Source of the DNA: Pseudomonadota bacterium | GTDB taxonomy: Bacteria; Pseudomonadota; Alphaproteobacteria; Sphingomonadales; Sphingomonadaceae | Length of the DNA stretch: 64,000 bases | Direction of reading: 5' to 3' | Assembly (NCBI GenBank): GCA_023433305.1 | Contig: JAEZCZ010000084.1 | Span: 1-64,000 of the forward strand | In this document: piece after piece, positions 55,253 to 63,827 of the stretch | How the letters are laid out: each line of letters starts with the position of its first letter | Position numbering within the stretch: position 1 is the first letter of the stretch | Made by a program: the position numbers and the translations under genes | Notes under the pieces: model-generated | Told to the model about the DNA's origin: nothing | Database searches by the model: none | The model's input: only the letters and a program-made list of their open reading frames with translations

Positions 55253-56098
55253 ATGCTCACGCAACATAATCGGTCCGACATTGACCGGCCAGCGGAGTCG
55301 CTGCGGGCGTGCGTGCACGATCTGCGGAACTTGTTCGCGATAGTCGCCTCGGCCAAGTCCTTGCTCGAAAGGCCGCTCGATGACCGGAAGAAGCGCGTCA
55401 TCCTGGAGGGCCTCGCTCGCGTCGCGATCGAAGGGAAGATCGTCACCGACGCCCTGCTCGGCGGAACGAGGGACGAAGACGCCGTGTGCAGCGACGCCTC
55501 GGCCGAGCTGCGCAGTGTCGGAGCAATCATCGAGACGATGGCGCATCCCGGCCTGAACATCGAAATGGTCGTCGAGGACGATGCCTCATGGATTCTCATG
55601 GCGCCGGCGGAATTTCGCGCCGTGGTGCTCGAGCTCGCAACCAATGCCGTCGCGGCCGGTGCCACTCGAACGCGCATTCGGGCTGCGCGACGGGGCTCTC
55701 GCTTGTGGATCGCCGTCGCCGACAACGGTTCCGGTTTCGCGGTTCAGTCGACCTTGGCCGCGAATGCCAACGCCAGAGGCTTGCACGGTACCGGCTTGCA
55801 GCGGCTGAAAGCGGCCGCTGCCTCGGCCGGCGGCCAGGTCAAGATCCGGAGCAAAGCCGATGCCGGAAGCGTTGTCGCAATGATCCTACCGATCGTCGGG
55901 CCCGCAAGCCCCCAGTTCCGAATCGATTGCCGCCGTGCGGATCGCAGCGAAACAAAGGAACCGTCCCGTGGCCAGCGTTCCACCATCCAAACCCAACCGA
56001 ATAGACCCTCGCACCCCGCCCGATGTTCGACCACCGGACCGCGAACCGGATATGCCCGAGCCGCCGGAGACCGAGCCGCTTTCGCCGGACATCGATGA
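55253..56098 (+). CDS. Sensor histidine kinase without input domain
   Basis: The 281-residue protein is a soluble kinase core: dimerization helix with phospho-His H22 in CVHDLRNLFAIV, and an ATP-binding domain with LATNAVAAGATR (N box), VADNGSGF (G1) and RGLHGTGLQRLKA (G2). There is no membrane helix or sensor domain. GGAGAG precedes the ATG. The final 50 residues are Arg/Ser/Pro-rich and probably not structured; they overlap a small proline-rich gene in another frame. It may signal through the receiver-only protein next door. Confidence 0.8.
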   Translation: MLTQHNRSDIDRPAESLRACVHDLRNLFAIVASAKSLLERPLDDRKKRVILEGLARVAIEGKIVTDALLGGTRDEDAVCSDASAELRSVGAIIETMAHPGLNIEMVVEDDASWILMAPAEFRAVVLELATNAVAAGATRTRIRAARRGSRLWIAVADNGSGFAVQSTLAANANARGLHGTGLQRLKAAAASAGGQVKIRSKADAGSVVAMILPIVGPASPQFRIDCRRADRSETKEPSRGQRSTIQTQPNRPSHPARCSTTGPRTGYARAAGDRAAFAGHR

Positions 56099-56138
56099 CC
56101 CTGACCGTTCCCCGGACGAAGCTCCTTGCCCGGATTGA
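55968..56138 (+). CDS. Small proline/acid-rich protein overlapping kinase end
   Basis: The 56-residue product (GTG start) overlaps the 3' end of the kinase gene by 131 bases in another frame. AAAGGA at 55954-55959 lies eight bases before the GTG. The peptide is rich in Pro, Asp and Glu (RTPPDVRPPDREPDMPE) and is probably disordered. Short P/D/E-rich proteins of this kind occur in other sphingomonads (from memory). Alternatively the overlap is chance and the kinase tail is real. Confidence 0.45.
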   Translation: MASVPPSKPNRIDPRTPPDVRPPDREPDMPEPPETEPLSPDIDDPDRSPDEAPCPD

Positions 56139-56281
56139 CACGGCTCCGCACGCGATGAATGGACTTGCCGGCGAATGATTTGAGTGCCCATCATAATTCA
56201 TGCCGGGCGTACCATTCCCAAGAAAAAATCACGGCCTCGGCCCGTTCGGATTGGCCTGACAGGATGAGCGATGCCGGCGTT

Positions 56282-56635
56282 CTAGCGAGCCGCGTTGCTT
56301 CCCTGCCGCTGGGCGATCCTGTAGGTCGTGTCCCGCAACCACTGGTCCGCCTTTGTTTGCCCCTGCTCGCGGACGCGACGCTCGTAATCTGCTCTTAGCC
56401 TTGCTTTCACCTCCGCTAACTGGGCTGGCGACACTGTGGGAGTGGAGCGCTGCCGACGGGCGGCGCTGCCTTCCGTCCTGTTTGAACTGCCCTGTTGAAT
56501 TTCGCGTACGTTCGCGTCCTGCTGCGACTGCAGGTAGCTTCCGAGGTAATCTTGGGCCGAAGCTGTCGACGCGGACAGAATAACCGCCAGCGCGAGCAAG
56601 CTCCTATGTGTCTTGGGACCGGGAATTAAAGTCAT
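56282..56635 (-). CDS. Small secreted protein of unknown function
   Basis: The 117-residue product has a signal peptide ending STASAQ, and a mature part of Gln/Arg-rich helices (SQQDANVREIQQGSSNR, EVKARLRADYERRVREQGQTK). No family is recognised. The ATG at 56635 was chosen since it immediately precedes the signal peptide. It is oriented opposite to the copper operon and separated from it by 353 bases. Confidence 0.6.
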   Translation of the reverse strand: MTLIPGPKTHRSLLALAVILSASTASAQDYLGSYLQSQQDANVREIQQGSSNRTEGSAARRQRSTPTVSPAQLAEVKARLRADYERRVREQGQTKADQWLRDTTYRIAQRQGSNAAR

Positions 56636-56988
56636 ACGACCTCGCGTGCTCTGCAATTACCCGCCTCAGTAGAATATACGCCAGGCACCTTCGCATGCAA
56701 GCGAGGCCGGACGCCCACCGAGAGCTGCCCTGCGGCGTGGGATATCTTTGTTGCGTCTTTCCAGGAAATCTCAAGAAGACCCATTTTTGTCCGGTTCGAA
56801 GGCGCAGGTCTGAGGTGACAGTCCTGCCGAGCGCGTCACCTTTCGAAAAGGCTGTCAGCGCGCCGCTTGATTGTCGCCGACGGCTGCGAATTTTCCGCCA
56901 GACCGGCTGAACGGCGCCCCTTGACTCTAACATCATGTCAAAGTCTATCTAGGCGGGACACGACGACTCCGATCGCGAAGGAACGGAC
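56636..56988. other. Intergenic region upstream of copper operon
   Basis: In 353 bases I find no supported gene; open frames on both strands lack ribosome sites and homology. Its only clear element is the MerR-type promoter at 56921-56951. Confidence 0.5.
56921..56951 (+). promoter_or_regulatory. CueR-type promoter and operator
   Basis: TTGACT (56921-56926) and TATCTA (56946-56951) are separated by 19 bases, the over-long spacer typical of MerR-family promoters. Within it, GACTCTAACAT (56923-56933) and ATGTCAAAGTC (56935-56945) are complementary at 9 of 11 positions around one central base, the regulator-binding dyad. Confidence 0.8.
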
Positions 56989-59334
56989 ATGGCCGAGTGT
57001 CACCACCACCATAAAGGGCATGAACAGGCCGACGAGGCTCACGGCACGATCGTGACCGATCCGGTTTGCGGTATGAAGGTGGATACCCGGACCTCCAATC
57101 ACCGGCATGACCTGAACGAGACGACCTACCATTTCTGCAGCGCGCGCTGCCTCGAAAAGTTCAGGGCTGATCCGGCGCGGTACCTCAACTCTTCCGAGGG
57201 CGACGCGCCGGTCGAGGCGGCACCCGGGACGATCTGGACGTGCCCGATGCACCCTGAGATCCGTCGTGACGCACCTGGGTCGTGCCCGATTTGCGGTATG
57301 GGTCTCGAGCCGCTTGAACCCACGCTCGAGGAAGGGCCCAACCCCGAGTTGACCGACATGAGCCGGCGTTTCTGGGTCAGCGTTCTGTTCACAGCCCCAC
57401 TCGTCGTGCTCGCGATGGGAATGGAGCTGTTCGACTGGCAGATCATGTCAATGCGAGCCTCGACATGGGTGCAGCTCGCGCTGGCCACGCCCGTCGTGCT
57501 GTGGGGCGGGTGGCCGTTCTTCGAGCGGTTCTGGGCTTCGCTGAAAACCCGAAATCTCAACATGTTCACGCTGATCGGGCTCGGGGTCGGGGTGGCCTTC
57601 GGCTACAGCCTCGTCGCAACGCTCGCACCGCAGGCCTTCCCAGCCTCGCTGCGAACCATGGGCGGCCTGGTGCCGGTCTATTACGAGGCCGCCGCGGTCA
57701 TCACCACGCTCGTCCTGCTCGGCCAGGTGCTCGAGCTGCGAGCCCGCTCCGCCACCGGCAGGGCGATCCGTGCGTTGCTCGGACTCGCGCCGAAGACGGC
57801 GCGGCGAGTGAACGACGACGGCAACGAGGAGGATATTCCGCTCGAACACGTCCACGTCGGCAACCTGTTGCGAATCCGGCCTGGCGAGAAGGTTCCGGTC
57901 GACGGCGTCGTGGTCGAGGGGCGAAGCTCGGTAGATGAATCGATGATCAGCGGCGAGCCCGTGCCGGTCGAAAAGACCGAGGGCGACCGGCTGACCGGTG
58001 CGACCGTCAACGGGACCGGCGGCCTGCTGATGAAGGCCGAACGGGTGGGGCGCGACACGGTGCTGTCGCAGATCGTGCGCATGGTGGCCGAGGCACAACG
58101 CTCGCGCGCTCCGATCCAGGCGCTCGCGGACAAGGTATCGGCGTGGTTCGTGCCGACAGTCGTCCTCGTCGCGATCGTGACCTTCGTGGCGTGGAGCGTA
58201 GTCGGCCCCGAACCACGCCTGGCGCACGCTCTGGTGAACGCCGTGGCGGTATTGATCATCGCCTGTCCCTGCGCACTGGGCCTTGCGACCCCGATGTCGA
58301 TCATGGTCGGGACCGGACGCGGCGCCACGGCCGGCGTACTGGTCAAGAATGCCGAAGCGCTCGAGCTGATGGAAAAAGTCGACACGCTCGTGGTCGACAA
58401 AACCGGCACGCTCACCGTCGGCAAGCCCAAGCTGATGGCCGTGAAGCCAGTAAATGGGTTCGACGAGGCAGAGGTCCTAGGCCTCGCCGCCGCGCTCGAG
58501 CGGGGCAGCGAGCATCCGCTGGCAGAGGCGATCGTCGAAGGCGCCGAGGAACGCAGCCTCACTATCCCTGCGAGCGAGGATTTCGCCTCGGTGACCGGCA
58601 AGGGCGTGACCGGCAAGGTCGATGGACACGCGGTTGCGCTGGGCAACAGGGCTCTGCTGGCGGACTTCGGCATTGCGACTGCCGCCCTGGAGGAGACTGC
58701 CGACCAGCACCGCGCCGAAGGGGAAGGCGTGATGTTCGCCGGGATCAACGGCCAGCTCGCGGGACTGATCGTCGTGGCCGATCCGATCAAGAACAGCGCG
58801 GTCGAGGCCGTGGCCCATTTTCGCCACGCGGGCATTCGCGTCGTGATGATGACCGGCGACAACCATCGCACGGCCGAAGCCGTGGCTCGGCGCGTGGGCA
58901 TCGACGAGGTGATCGCGGAGGTCCTGCCCGATCAGAAGCAGGCCAATGTCGAAGCGTTGCGCCGCGAGGGGCGCAAGGTGGCGATGGCCGGCGACGGCAT
59001 CAACGACGCACCCGCGCTGGCCGCAGCCGACGTCGGCATTGCCATGGGCACGGGCACGGACGTCGCCATGGAAAGCGCCGCCGTCACCCTGGTCAAGGGC
59101 GATCTCGGCGGGATCGTGCGCGCTCGCCGATTGAGCCGCGCGACCATGCGCAACATCCGGGAGAACCTGTTCTTCTCGTTCGTTTTCAACGCCGCCGGCG
59201 TGCCGATCGCAGCGGGCATACTCTACCCCTGGTTCGGCATCCTGCTCAGTCCTATCATAGCGGGCGCCGCGATGTCTTTCAGTTCAGTCGCGGTGATCGG
59301 GAACTCGCTGCGCTTGAGGGCGGCACGGATATGA
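56989..59334 (+). CDS. copA: Copper-translocating P1B-type ATPase with YHS domain
   Basis: The 781-residue pump exports Cu+ from the cytoplasm. Its N terminus has a His-rich stretch (CHHHHKGH), a YHS domain (DPVCGMKVD with FCSARC) and a heavy-metal-binding domain (WTCPMHPEIRRDAPGSCPIC). The core has the CPC membrane motif in ACPCALGLATP, DKTGTLTVG, the soft-metal SEHPLAEAI site, and GDGINDAPAL. The YHS-plus-HMBD combination replaces the usual ferredoxin-like CxxC domains. A CueR-type promoter precedes it and cueR overlaps its end by ATGA. Confidence 0.95.
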   Translation: MAECHHHHKGHEQADEAHGTIVTDPVCGMKVDTRTSNHRHDLNETTYHFCSARCLEKFRADPARYLNSSEGDAPVEAAPGTIWTCPMHPEIRRDAPGSCPICGMGLEPLEPTLEEGPNPELTDMSRRFWVSVLFTAPLVVLAMGMELFDWQIMSMRASTWVQLALATPVVLWGGWPFFERFWASLKTRNLNMFTLIGLGVGVAFGYSLVATLAPQAFPASLRTMGGLVPVYYEAAAVITTLVLLGQVLELRARSATGRAIRALLGLAPKTARRVNDDGNEEDIPLEHVHVGNLLRIRPGEKVPVDGVVVEGRSSVDESMISGEPVPVEKTEGDRLTGATVNGTGGLLMKAERVGRDTVLSQIVRMVAEAQRSRAPIQALADKVSAWFVPTVVLVAIVTFVAWSVVGPEPRLAHALVNAVAVLIIACPCALGLATPMSIMVGTGRGATAGVLVKNAEALELMEKVDTLVVDKTGTLTVGKPKLMAVKPVNGFDEAEVLGLAAALERGSEHPLAEAIVEGAEERSLTIPASEDFASVTGKGVTGKVDGHAVALGNRALLADFGIATAALEETADQHRAEGEGVMFAGINGQLAGLIVVADPIKNSAVEAVAHFRHAGIRVVMMTGDNHRTAEAVARRVGIDEVIAEVLPDQKQANVEALRREGRKVAMAGDGINDAPALAAADVGIAMGTGTDVAMESAAVTLVKGDLGGIVRARRLSRATMRNIRENLFFSFVFNAAGVPIAAGILYPWFGILLSPIIAGAAMSFSSVAVIGNSLRLRAARI

Positions 59335-59738
59335 AGATCGGCGATGCGTCCACAGCGTCCGGCATCAGCCAACGGATGATCCGGCACTACGAGAAGATCG
59401 GCCTGGTACAGCCGGCCTCGCGGCGCGCGTCGGGCTATCGCGACTACGACGATCGCGACGTGCATACGCTCCGCTTCATCGGCCGGGCCCGCGATTTGGG
59501 CTTTCCGATCGAGGAGATCCGGCAGCTGCTGGCGCTGTGGCATGATCGCGATCGCTCAAGCGCCGACGTGAAGGCCCTGGCTCTCGCTCGCGCAGCGGAA
59601 CTGAAGCGCAAGTCGGCCGAGCTGGACGAAATGCGTGTCACTCTCGAGCATCTTGCCGCGAAGTGCCATGGCGATGCCCGACCGGATTGCCCGATCCTCG
59701 GCAACCTCGCCGAGACTGACGCCGGTCAAGGTGGGTAA
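59331..59738 (+). CDS. cueR: Copper-responsive MerR-family regulator CueR
   Basis: The 135-residue protein has the MerR winged helix (MKIGDASTASGISQRMIRHYE) and a dimerization helix. The metal loop has C112 and C120 in AKCHGDARPDCPIL, the same spacing as E. coli CueR, which binds one Cu+ between these two Cys. It should bend the 19-base-spacer promoter at 56921-56951 to turn on the operon. The ATG overlaps the ATPase stop (ATGA), so the gene is autoregulated within the operon. Confidence 0.93.
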   Translation: MKIGDASTASGISQRMIRHYEKIGLVQPASRRASGYRDYDDRDVHTLRFIGRARDLGFPIEEIRQLLALWHDRDRSSADVKALALARAAELKRKSAELDEMRVTLEHLAAKCHGDARPDCPILGNLAETDAGQGG

Positions 59739-59745
59739 AGGTAGA

Positions 59746-60102
59746 ATGGCCTATTCGCGCCACATGGTCCGAGCGTTGCTGCGCCTTCTTTTCGCGTTTT
59801 CGCTGATGACGATGCCGTTCGGCATGGCCAACGCCGCGGCCGTCGTGCCGGTGCATGGGGATGTCGCCGCCATGGCGGACCACCCAGCCGCCGTGGCCGC
59901 CCCTTGTTCCGATCATCGCAAGCCCGCGAGTGCGCCAATCGGAAGCGACCTGCACTGCGCCGCCTGCGCGGCACTCCCCGCCATCGATGCGCCGGCGCCA
60001 CCAGCCGAAAGCATGCCGAAAGCACCGCTGCACAAGACGGTCGCGACGCTATCGCTCACGCAAGACCCCGAAGTGATGACTCCACCTCCGAAGGCGATTT
60101 GA
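59746..60102 (+). CDS. Small exported protein in copper operon
   Basis: The 118-residue protein has a signal peptide (VRALLRLLFAFSLMTMPFGMANA) and a mature part with CSDHRK and SDLHCAACAALP, whose His/Cys residues (H-C-A-A-C) look like a metal-binding element. The start at 59746 gives a full signal peptide; a second Met six codons later is possible. Position directly after cueR suggests a periplasmic copper-handling role, but no family is recognised with confidence. Confidence 0.65.
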   Translation: MAYSRHMVRALLRLLFAFSLMTMPFGMANAAAVVPVHGDVAAMADHPAAVAAPCSDHRKPASAPIGSDLHCAACAALPAIDAPAPPAESMPKAPLHKTVATLSLTQDPEVMTPPPKAI

Positions 60103-60141
60103 AGCGAAAAATCCAAGCTTCACTCGTATCGGAGAATTGAC

Positions 60142-60450
60142 ATGAAACTCATCATTGGCGCCTTCGCGCTGCTCGTCGCCACGCCTCTGGCTGCACAGGA
60201 TGTGCCCGTTGCCGGTCCCCACGCAGTGCACGCCCAACACAATAGCCACGCGCGGGTTGCGCAGGCCGGGGAGCAGCAACCGCAACATCAGGCGCAGCAC
60301 CAAGGGCATCATCAGGATCATCAACATCATCAGCAAGCCGGATCCCCGCACGAGGGGCACGGTCAGCATGACATGGCGAGTTGCCACAAGATGATGCAGC
60401 AGCACGGCGCGGGAACTTCCGAAGCGCCTGCGGATCAATCCAAGGACTAA
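60142..60450 (+). CDS. His-rich periplasmic protein in copper operon
   Basis: The 102-residue product has a signal peptide cleaved near PLAAQ. The mature part has about 16 His, mostly within residues 46-78 (HHQDHQHHQQ, SPHEGHGQHDM), plus a Cys in MASCHKMMQ. Such His/Met-rich small proteins typically bind copper loosely in the periplasm. GGAG lies upstream of the ATG. No catalytic domain is present. Confidence 0.75.
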   Translation: MKLIIGAFALLVATPLAAQDVPVAGPHAVHAQHNSHARVAQAGEQQPQHQAQHQGHHQDHQHHQQAGSPHEGHGQHDMASCHKMMQQHGAGTSEAPADQSKD

Positions 60451-60527
60451 GCGTCGGCGGTCGCGGGGTCGGTGAAAGACATCGTCCCCGCGATCCAGAG
60501 TGCACCGAAATTCGGGGAAGACTTCCC

Positions 60528-62381
60528 ATGACTGGTTCGATTTCCATGAACCGCCGGGCGTTCGTGGCCGGCGGTACGGCCCTGCTCGGCGTCGCCGGAG
60601 CGCGGCCCGCGTGGGCGCGAAACGTGAGCACTGGGCTCGCCGCCAAAGACTTCGGCACGCTGACGGGTAACGCGATCGATCTGACGATCGCCGAGACCGC
60701 GTTCCACGTCGACGGACGCCACGGTCACGCGATTGCGATAAACGGCACCATCCCCGCCCCGCTGCTGCGGCTGCGCGAGGGCGAGAATGTGCGCCTCTCG
60801 GTCACCAATCACCTCGACGAAGACACCTCGATCCACTGGCACGGGCTGATCGTGCCGTTCCAGATGGACGGCGTGCCCGGAGTCAGCTTCCCCGGCATCA
60901 AGCCGCACTCGACCTTCGTCTATGAGTTCCCGCTGAAGCAGTCGGGCACCTACTGGTATCACAGCCACAGCGGGCTGCAGGAACAGATCGGCCACTACGG
61001 CCCGATCGTGATCGATCCAGCCGGGGCGGATCCCGTGGCCTACGACCGCGAGCATGTAATCGTGCTGTCCGACTGGAGCTTCATGCATCCGCATACGATC
61101 TTCACACGTCTCAAGCAGGAAGGCGGCTTCTTCAATCGCCAGAAGCTAACTCTCGCCGACCGGCTCTCGGGCAAAGGCAGCCCGCTCTCCCCCGAAGAGC
61201 GAGACATGTTCAACCGCATGCGGATGGACCCGACGGACATCTCCGACGTGACCGCGGCAGCCTATACCTTCCTCATCAACGGACACAGTCCGCAGGAGAA
61301 CTGGACCGGGCTGTTCCGCCCAGGCGAGCGCGTGAGGCTGCGCATCATCAACGCCGCCGCGCAGACGACCTTCAACCTGCGAATTCCCGGCTTGGCCATG
61401 ACGGTCGTCGCCGCCGACGGCATCGACGTCCAGCCCGTCGAGGTCGACGAGTTCCAGATCGGCAACGCGGAGACTTACGACGTCGTCGTGCGGCCGGCCG
61501 ACCAGGCCTATTCGCTGGTCGCGGAATCGATCGACCGTTCGGGCATGGGCGTGGCGACTTTGGCGCCCCGCGCAGGCATGCGCGCGGCCGTGCCGCCGCT
61601 TCGCGAGCGGCCGACGCTTACGATGAAGGACATGGGGATGGACCATTCGTCCGGCCACGACGCGGGAGCAAGCGGCGCGGCGATCGATCACGGCACGATG
61701 GACCACGGAGCGATGGACCATGCGGCCATGGGACACGCTTCTATGGATCATTCGGCCATGGATCATTCGGGCATGGGCCACCCAATGCAGAGCACGCCTC
61801 AGGCGGCAGCGACCGATCATTCGAGCATGGACATGCGCGACAAATCCACGGTCGACTTCCCGGTAGGGGTCGGCGTGGACATGATTGCGCCGATGCCTGT
61901 CGACCGCGTTGGCGATCCCGGTCTCGGCCTGGACGATGTGGGTCACAGGGTACTCACCTACCGCGATCTCGTCGCGCTGCAGCCGGGGCCGGGCCATCGG
62001 CCGCCCACCCGCATGATCGAAATCCACCTGACGGGGAACAAGGAGCGGTTCATGTGGTCTCTCGACGGGGAGCGGCTCTCGGAGAACCCCGAGCCCTATC
62101 GCCTCGCGCGGGACGAGCGCGTGCGGTTGCGGCTGGTCAACGACACGATGATGACCCACCCAATGCACATCCACGGGCATTTCTTCGAGATCGTCAACGG
62201 CCATGGGGCGCATCAGCCGCTCAAGCATACCGTGCGGGTGCTGCCGGGGGGGTATGTCGACCTTGATCTCACGGCCGATGCGCCCGGAGACTGGGCGTTC
62301 CATTGCCACCTGCTCTATCACATGCACGCGGGCATGATGCGCGTGGTGAAGGTCCGTCCGCTCGAAGGAGAGGCAGCATGA
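60528..62381 (+). CDS. Multicopper oxidase CopA (copper resistance)
   Basis: The 617-residue protein is the PcoA/CopA-type cuprous oxidase that oxidises Cu+ to Cu2+ in the periplasm. It has a Tat signal (NRRAFVAGG) and all four copper-ligand blocks: SIHWHG, WYHSHSG, HPMHIHGHFF and HCHLLYHMHAGMM. Residues about 366-435 form a Met/His-rich loop of MDH/MGH repeats that should capture Cu+. The ATG at 60528 has GGGGAAG upstream; an internal Met six codons on is also possible. CopB overlaps its stop. Confidence 0.95.
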   Translation: MTGSISMNRRAFVAGGTALLGVAGARPAWARNVSTGLAAKDFGTLTGNAIDLTIAETAFHVDGRHGHAIAINGTIPAPLLRLREGENVRLSVTNHLDEDTSIHWHGLIVPFQMDGVPGVSFPGIKPHSTFVYEFPLKQSGTYWYHSHSGLQEQIGHYGPIVIDPAGADPVAYDREHVIVLSDWSFMHPHTIFTRLKQEGGFFNRQKLTLADRLSGKGSPLSPEERDMFNRMRMDPTDISDVTAAAYTFLINGHSPQENWTGLFRPGERVRLRIINAAAQTTFNLRIPGLAMTVVAADGIDVQPVEVDEFQIGNAETYDVVVRPADQAYSLVAESIDRSGMGVATLAPRAGMRAAVPPLRERPTLTMKDMGMDHSSGHDAGASGAAIDHGTMDHGAMDHAAMGHASMDHSAMDHSGMGHPMQSTPQAAATDHSSMDMRDKSTVDFPVGVGVDMIAPMPVDRVGDPGLGLDDVGHRVLTYRDLVALQPGPGHRPPTRMIEIHLTGNKERFMWSLDGERLSENPEPYRLARDERVRLRLVNDTMMTHPMHIHGHFFEIVNGHGAHQPLKHTVRVLPGGYVDLDLTADAPGDWAFHCHLLYHMHAGMMRVVKVRPLEGEAA

Positions 62382-63370
62382 GGCTTCCCGCGCTGCTCAC
62401 CGCCGCGGCCGTGGCCGCGCTCCCGGCGCCGGCGCTGTCGCAACATTCCGACCATGCCGGACACGTCAATGAAGCGTATGATGTGCCCGCTGAACACGCG
62501 GAACACGCTCGAATACAGGAAGCACCGCCGTCCCCCCATTCCGAGCACGAGGGCCATGCCCCCAAGCCGGTGGAGACCGCCGATCCGCACGCAGGGCACA
62601 GCACGCAGGCATCCGAGCCGCCCGAGCCGAGCGGACCGCCGCCCGAAGCGTTCAGCGGACCGGAACACGCCGCCGATAGCTATTTCGGCGACACCGCCAT
62701 GGCGCGCGCCCGGGCCGACCTTGGCCGCATGCACGGCGCCGTTCCGGCCTACAAAGTGCTGATCGACCGCCTCGAAGGGCAATGGCGGGAAGGCGAGGAT
62801 GGTTACCTCGTCGACGCCCAGGCCTGGTATGGGGGCGATATCGACAAGCTCTGGATCAAGACCGAGGGCGAAGGCACTTTCCAGGGCGATTTCGACGCGC
62901 TCGAGATTCAAGTGCTCTGGAGCCACGCGGTGGGACCCTGGTTCGATCTACAGGCGGGCGTTCGATACGACGCGCAGGACGGCCCCGATCGGACGCACTT
63001 GGTCCTCGGCGTGCAAGGCCTGGCGCCATACTGGTTCGAAATCGACGCGGCCGCCCTCCTGTCGGACAAGGGTGACCTGACCGGCGTCGTGGAATCCGAA
63101 CACAACATACGGATCACCCAGACGCTCATCCTCCAGCCCCGCGCGGAGGTGGAGTGGTCGCTCCAGGATATTCCTGAGCAGGCGATCGGCTCGGGCCTAA
63201 CCCACGCCTCGCTCGGCGCGCGGCTTCGCTATCAGATCACCCCGCTCCTCGCGCCCTACCTGGGGGTGGAATACGATCGCGCCTTCGGCGAGACGCGCGA
63301 TCTCAGGCGTGCCGCCCACGACCGCGTGGGCGGCTTCAGCTTCCTGGCAGGCATCAGGGCATGGTTTTAG
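62378..63370 (+). CDS. copB: Copper resistance protein CopB (outer membrane)
   Basis: The 330-residue protein starts with a signal peptide ending ALSQ and a His-rich segment (HSDHAGH, HAEHAR, HSEHEGH, HAGHSTQ). The rest is an amphipathic beta barrel that ends FLAGIRAWF, as in the PcoB/CopB family. Its role is to sequester or export copper at the outer membrane. GAAGGAGAG precedes the ATG, which overlaps the oxidase stop. Confidence 0.93.
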   Translation: MRLPALLTAAAVAALPAPALSQHSDHAGHVNEAYDVPAEHAEHARIQEAPPSPHSEHEGHAPKPVETADPHAGHSTQASEPPEPSGPPPEAFSGPEHAADSYFGDTAMARARADLGRMHGAVPAYKVLIDRLEGQWREGEDGYLVDAQAWYGGDIDKLWIKTEGEGTFQGDFDALEIQVLWSHAVGPWFDLQAGVRYDAQDGPDRTHLVLGVQGLAPYWFEIDAAALLSDKGDLTGVVESEHNIRITQTLILQPRAEVEWSLQDIPEQAIGSGLTHASLGARLRYQITPLLAPYLGVEYDRAFGETRDLRRAAHDRVGGFSFLAGIRAWF

Positions 63371-63465
63371 CGTGGCTGGGATTGTGAATAGCGTGCAAAC
63401 GGGGAGTTCAGCCGCAATGCACGCCCCTGCCGGTAGAGCGCCGCAGGTTTGAGAAGGGCTCTGAC

Positions 63466-63825
63466 ATGAAGATTCGCACTGCGCTGTTAGCGGCGGCCAC
63501 GGCCGCATTGTTCACGGCACCTCCGGCCTTCGCCCATGCGAAGCTGGTCAAATCGACGCCCGGCGCAAATGCGGCGATCTCGGCGCCCAAGCAGATCACA
63601 CTCACCTTCAACGAGAAAATCGTGCCGGCATTCTCGAAGTTCGAGATCGCGATGGTGGGGCACGAGATGAAGGTACCCGTCGAAACACGCGTGAGCGCCG
63701 ATGGCAAGACCATGACCGGCACGCCGACAGGCCGCTTCATGAAAGGCAAGTACACCATCAGCTGGGTCGCCGCCGGTTCGGACGGCCACCGGATGAAAGG
63801 CGAGATTCCTTTCACGGTTCGCTGA
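63466..63825 (+). CDS. copC: Periplasmic copper-binding protein CopC
   Basis: The 119-residue protein has a signal peptide cleaved so that the mature chain begins HAKLVKSTP, placing the N-terminal His of the Cu2+ site at position 1. The CopC beta sandwich follows (ITLTFNEKIVPAFSKFE), and SDGHRMKGE supplies the second conserved His. There is no Met-rich loop for Cu+. It precedes copD by two bases. Confidence 0.92.
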   Translation: MKIRTALLAAATAALFTAPPAFAHAKLVKSTPGANAAISAPKQITLTFNEKIVPAFSKFEIAMVGHEMKVPVETRVSADGKTMTGTPTGRFMKGKYTISWVAAGSDGHRMKGEIPFTVR

Positions 63826-63827
63826 CC

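Noticed and set aside
58143..59330. Upstream extension of the cueR frame inside the copper ATPase
   Set aside because: Arg/Gly-rich translation characteristic of a shifted frame; the real start of cueR is at 59331.
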